A stretch of 8,762 nt of DNA from assembly GCA_934394545.1 (NCBI GenBank), contig CAKRRG010000091.1:1-8762 (forward strand), given 5' to 3'. The DNA is from an uncultured Blautia sp. (GTDB lineage Bacteria; Bacillota; Clostridia; Lachnospirales; Lachnospiraceae). Position numbers and translations under genes: made by a program. The notes below the pieces were generated by a model. It worked only from the letters and a program-made list of their open reading frames with translations, did no database searches and was not told where the DNA came from. Position 1 is the first letter of the stretch; every line of letters begins with the position of its first letter. Below are positions 6,157 through 8,762 of this stretch, piece by piece.

Positions 6157-7518
6157 TTATCTTCTATCCAGGATTTTATCAAATCGTCTGAAGAAAGTTG
6201 AAGTTGTAATGATTGCTGCCAGTATATCACTGATTGGCTCAGCCAGAAAGACGGCAAATACCTTATTCTGAATAAAAAGTGGCAGAATAAAGATCAGCGG
6301 AATCAACAGGATCAGCTTTCTTAAGCAGGCAAGCAGCAGACTGACTTTCGCCTGACCCAATGCCATGAAGCTCTGCTGACAGGAAACCTGGAATCCAAGG
6401 GAAAAAATACCCGCCATATAGATTCGCAATGCCCATGCAGTGTAGGTGATCAAGTCTGTGTCATTGGAAAAGATTCCTGCAAAAAGCTTCGGAAACAGAA
6501 GCATGATCAGCCAGAAACAGCCGGTAAAAATCGTGCAGACTGTAAACTGTGTGAAAAATGCTTTTTTAACACGGTCTTTGTTGCCGGCACCAAAGTTATA
6601 ACTCATGATCGGCTGTCCGCCCTGGCATATTCCCTGCAGCGGTAAGGTTGCAAGCTGGCTGACACTTGTGATAATCGTCATGGCGCCAACAGCAAGATCT
6701 CCGCCATATCTTGAAAGGCTGGAGGTGAAGCTGATGGACAGAATGCTTTCTGTGGACAACATGACAAAAGTGGATATACCAAGCCCAAGACATGGTAAAA
6801 TAATTTCTTTTTGTAATTTGAAATTTTCTTTCCGAAGATGCAGAATGGTCTTTTTCCCAGAAAGGAAACGAAGAATCCAGATGGCACCAACAGCCTGACT
6901 CAAAACAGTAGCAATCGCTGCACCGCTTACTCCCAGATCAAATACAAAGATAAAGATCGGATCCAGAATAATGTTGATCACAGCTCCGATAACAGTAGTC
7001 ATCATACTGATCTTTGCAAATCCCTGTGTGGTGATAAAGGGATTCATTCCCATTACGATCAGAACAAAAATACTTCCAAGAATATAGATTCTGGCATATG
7101 CAACTCCATATGGAAGTGTCTTATCGCTGGCACCAAACAACGTTAACAGCTGCGGTGCAAAAATATAGAAAATTACAGTAAGGGCTACAGCCATAAGAAT
7201 GAGAAGTGAAAAGCAGTTTCCCAGAATCTTTTCCGCTGTGGTATTGTCCTTTTTCCCCATGTAAATCGCAGCACGGGGAGCACCGCCTGATCCTGCCAGC
7301 ATGGCAAATGCATTGATCAGCATAAGAATTGGCGTAAATAATCCTACACCGGTTAATGCTGCAGCACCAACACCTGGAATGTGTCCAATGTAAATACGGT
7401 CTACAATGTTATACAAAAGATTAATGATTTGTGCCACAACAGCTGGAATTGCAAGCTGTGCCAAAAGACGTGGGATTTTTTCCGTTTCCATTGCCTGTGT
7501 ATTCGATCTACTACTCAT
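6157..7518 (-). CDS. MATE family efflux transporter
   Basis: A 453-residue inner-membrane antiporter of the multidrug and toxic compound extrusion family, expected to export organic cations or other small molecules in exchange for Na+ or H+. It has the two-lobe layout: a first MatE repeat at about residues 19-179 and a second at about 245-409, with roughly twelve hydrophobic helices. Characteristic segments are IPAVVAQIINLLYNIVDRIYIG (split over 24-45), GSGGAPRAAIYMGKKD (76-91), NPFITTQGFAKISMM (159-173) with INIILDPIFIF after it, and QPIMSYNFGAGN (302-313). It most resembles the MepA-like branch. The frame stays open to 7602, but ATG 7518 is chosen because AGGAG precedes it and the upstream codons belong to the FUSC gene. 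The start overlaps the end of that gene by 8 nt, implying coupled translation. The substrate cannot be told from sequence. Confidence 0.95.
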   Translation of the reverse strand: MSSRSNTQAMETEKIPRLLAQLAIPAVVAQIINLLYNIVDRIYIGHIPGVGAAALTGVGLFTPILMLINAFAMLAGSGGAPRAAIYMGKKDNTTAEKILGNCFSLLILMAVALTVIFYIFAPQLLTLFGASDKTLPYGVAYARIYILGSIFVLIVMGMNPFITTQGFAKISMMTTVIGAVINIILDPIFIFVFDLGVSGAAIATVLSQAVGAIWILRFLSGKKTILHLRKENFKLQKEIILPCLGLGISTFVMLSTESILSISFTSSLSRYGGDLAVGAMTIITSVSQLATLPLQGICQGGQPIMSYNFGAGNKDRVKKAFFTQFTVCTIFTGCFWLIMLLFPKLFAGIFSNDTDLITYTAWALRIYMAGIFSLGFQVSCQQSFMALGQAKVSLLLACLRKLILLIPLIFILPLFIQNKVFAVFLAEPISDILAAIITTSTFFRRFDKILDRR

Positions 7519-8569
7519 ATCTCTTTTCTCCTGACAAGTTTTTCGACATAACCCAATAAAACATAGCACAAAATACCAGGGCAAATACAACACCAAATAC
7601 ATTCTGAATCACCCTGAGGCTGACGGCGCCCTTTAATCCATAACTCTCTGCTGCGATAGCCAAAGCGCCAAATGTATTAAATACAGCCTGCCAGCCATAT
7701 TTTGCAGAAAATCCCACACCGATTCCGCCAAGGATTCCTATGTATGCATAGATGGAGGACGGAAGCAGGAAATATAATACGGTAAAGCAAAGAACTCCTG
7801 CAATATTTCCAACAATTCTTTTCCGCACTCTGTACTGTATATCTTCCATAAACGGTAAGATTGCGGACATAGCTGCAATACCTGCCCACATTGCACGTGG
7901 CATTTTTAAAAGCTCTGCAATACAAAGTACAGCTGGTACACACAGGATCTGGCATAACTGCCACTTGGTTCTAGAAGAAGAGAAATCGAATTCCTGCAGT
8001 ACATCCTGTATCTTTCTCTTATAAACTCTGTTTCTGTGATTCCGGTAAAATACCAGACAGGTAAGGAAAGCGCCGACTGCCATTCCTACCAGTCTCATCT
8101 CATAGCTTTTTCCGGTTACATCATATCCATACAATAATAAATATCCAAGAACAAGTGTGGACTGATTAAACATAAATGGATTATGACAGCCGAACAGAAT
8201 CAGTACTGCCAATGCAGCAATATTTAACAGCATTCCCGGTACAGGGGAAAGCTGATTAGCCAGATGTGGACATACTGTCATAACTGTGAAAAACAAAGCC
8301 AGAAGTATGGTAGACTGTCCGGTATGGATTCCGAGATCGGCATTTCGAAATACCATAAGACATAATAAGACTACGACTCCTACAATACTGTTCTCATTTC
8401 CAAGCAGAATGCTGAAAATGGTAACAAATAAAAAACAAAACGCTACGGTAACCGCTACCTTTACCATATATACAAGCATGTGATATATTTTTTCTTTAGC
8501 GGTTTCACTTTTTTTCAGCAGGTCTTTTGAGCCTGCCTGATTCAATTGCAATTCCTGATAAAATGTCAT
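7511..8569 (-). CDS. FUSC family integral membrane protein
   Basis: A 352-residue membrane protein resembling the FUSC family (fusaric acid resistance / aromatic acid exporter-like). It reads as two hydrophobic halves: helices at about 32-56, 62-74, 84-102, 112-127, 134-148 and 155-175, a basic cytoplasmic linker (RNHRNRVYKRK, 176-186) with a short soluble part, then helices from about 205 to 341. The second half has the characteristic DIQYRVRKRIVGNIAGVL stretch (243-260), an arginine-rich turn leading into a helix. The ATG at 8569 has GGAGGT 6 nt upstream. It is the first gene of an operon with the MATE transporter, whose start lies within its last codons, so both probably serve export or resistance. 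A near-consensus promoter lies just upstream. Family membership is well supported by fold and motif; the substrate is unknown, and fusaric acid itself is unlikely to be physiological. Confidence 0.85.
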   Translation of the reverse strand: MTFYQELQLNQAGSKDLLKKSETAKEKIYHMLVYMVKVAVTVAFCFLFVTIFSILLGNENSIVGVVVLLCLMVFRNADLGIHTGQSTILLALFFTVMTVCPHLANQLSPVPGMLLNIAALAVLILFGCHNPFMFNQSTLVLGYLLLYGYDVTGKSYEMRLVGMAVGAFLTCLVFYRNHRNRVYKRKIQDVLQEFDFSSSRTKWQLCQILCVPAVLCIAELLKMPRAMWAGIAAMSAILPFMEDIQYRVRKRIVGNIAGVLCFTVLYFLLPSSIYAYIGILGGIGVGFSAKYGWQAVFNTFGALAIAAESYGLKGAVSLRVIQNVFGVVFALVFCAMFYWVMSKNLSGEKRYE

Positions 8570-8599
8570 ATAGTACCTCCGCTTTTTATGTAAATAGAC

Positions 8600-8628
8600 A
8601 TTTTATCACAAACAGAACGGTAATTCAA
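8600..8628 (-). promoter_or_regulatory. Sigma-A promoter of the FUSC-MATE operon
   Basis: On the minus strand, TTGAAT (8623-8628) and TAAAAT (8600-8605) are separated by exactly 17 nt, with TG at the extended -10 position (TGATAAAAT). The -10 box lies about 31 nt before the FUSC start codon, so the leader is short. The -35 box covers the stop codon of the response regulator upstream. Confidence 0.7.
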
Positions 8629-8762
8629 GATTGATTTTTGATCATGCGATACCCGATTCCAATATGCGTCTGAATATATTGTGTCCCATTTTTTTCTGGT
8701 TCCAGTTTTTTTCGCAGTGTTGCCATAAAAACACGAAGGGAAGCAATGTCATTTTCAGAACA
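8625..8762 (-). CDS. OmpR/KdpE-type response regulator, C-terminal end (partial)
   Basis: Only the last 45 residues and the TGA stop are in the window; the 5' part lies beyond the right edge. The visible piece is the end of an OmpR/PhoB-type winged-helix DNA-binding domain: ENDIASLRVFMATLRKKLE is the recognition helix, followed by YIQTHIGIGYRM, the C-terminal beta hairpin (the canonical GxGYR wing). The wording most resembles the KdpE branch. The receiver domain and any histidine kinase gene cannot be seen. There is no terminator between this stop and the FUSC gene 55 nt downstream, so read-through into the transport operon is possible, and the regulator could control it; this is inference. 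Confidence 0.88.
   Translation of the reverse strand, partial: CSENDIASLRVFMATLRKKLEPEKNGTQYIQTHIGIGYRMIKNQS

Noticed and set aside
7519..7602. 28-residue hydrophobic N-terminal extension of the MATE protein
   Set aside because: It lies entirely inside the FUSC coding region in another frame, and the ATG at 7518 has its own ribosome binding site and gives the standard family N-terminus.

Overview
The window looks like a chromosomal segment from a low-to-moderate GC Gram-positive bacterium of the Clostridia, most likely a gut Lachnospiraceae-type organism (Blautia, Dorea or Ruminococcus-like). This rests on strong GGAGG-type ribosome binding sites, TTGaca/TGnTATAAT promoters, the protein families present and their sequence flavour. 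It is an inference, because no taxonomic marker such as rRNA lies in the window.

Layout from left to right. Positions 1-322 are AT-rich and hold no gene I can support. Next come three minus-strand units read right to left: a cysteine hydrolase of the isochorismatase/nicotinamidase family (1501-2016), the decayed remains of a two-domain GNAT/YoaP-type acetyltransferase (about 1165-1522), and an intact DegV-family fatty-acid-binding protein (323-1171). A good candidate promoter for the DegV gene lies inside the acetyltransferase remnant. On the plus strand, transcribed divergently from the hydrolase, is a single membrane-bound CHASE-GGDEF-PAS diguanylate cyclase (2221-3978). A perfect 16-bp hairpin terminator follows it and sits between it and the convergent operon.

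That convergent minus-strand operon encodes an ECF-type RNA polymerase sigma factor (5480-5965) and a membrane-anchored DUF4367 protein (4035-5483), very probably its anti-sigma factor or sensor. The two genes overlap by 4 nt, and an ECF-like promoter upstream suggests self-activation. Further right, again on the minus strand, is a two-gene membrane transport operon: a FUSC-family protein (7511-8569) overlapping a MATE-family multidrug/Na+ or H+ antiporter (6157-7518) by 8 nt. A near-consensus promoter drives it and a hairpin ends it. At the right edge is the C-terminal winged-helix end of an OmpR/KdpE-type response regulator (8625 to beyond 8762). Its stop codon lies inside the -35 box of the transport operon.

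Most of the window is ordinary housekeeping and signalling content: cell-envelope stress sensing (ECF/anti-sigma), efflux, c-di-GMP synthesis and small-molecule hydrolysis. I found no CRISPR array, transposon, tRNA, rRNA, toxin-antitoxin pair or phage gene, and no convincing new biological system. The most informative unusual points are the mosaic decay of the acetyltransferase and the promoter it now carries, the diguanylate cyclase with its PAS domain after the catalytic domain and no RxxD inhibitory site, and the tight coupling of the regulator end, promoter and transport genes at the right end.
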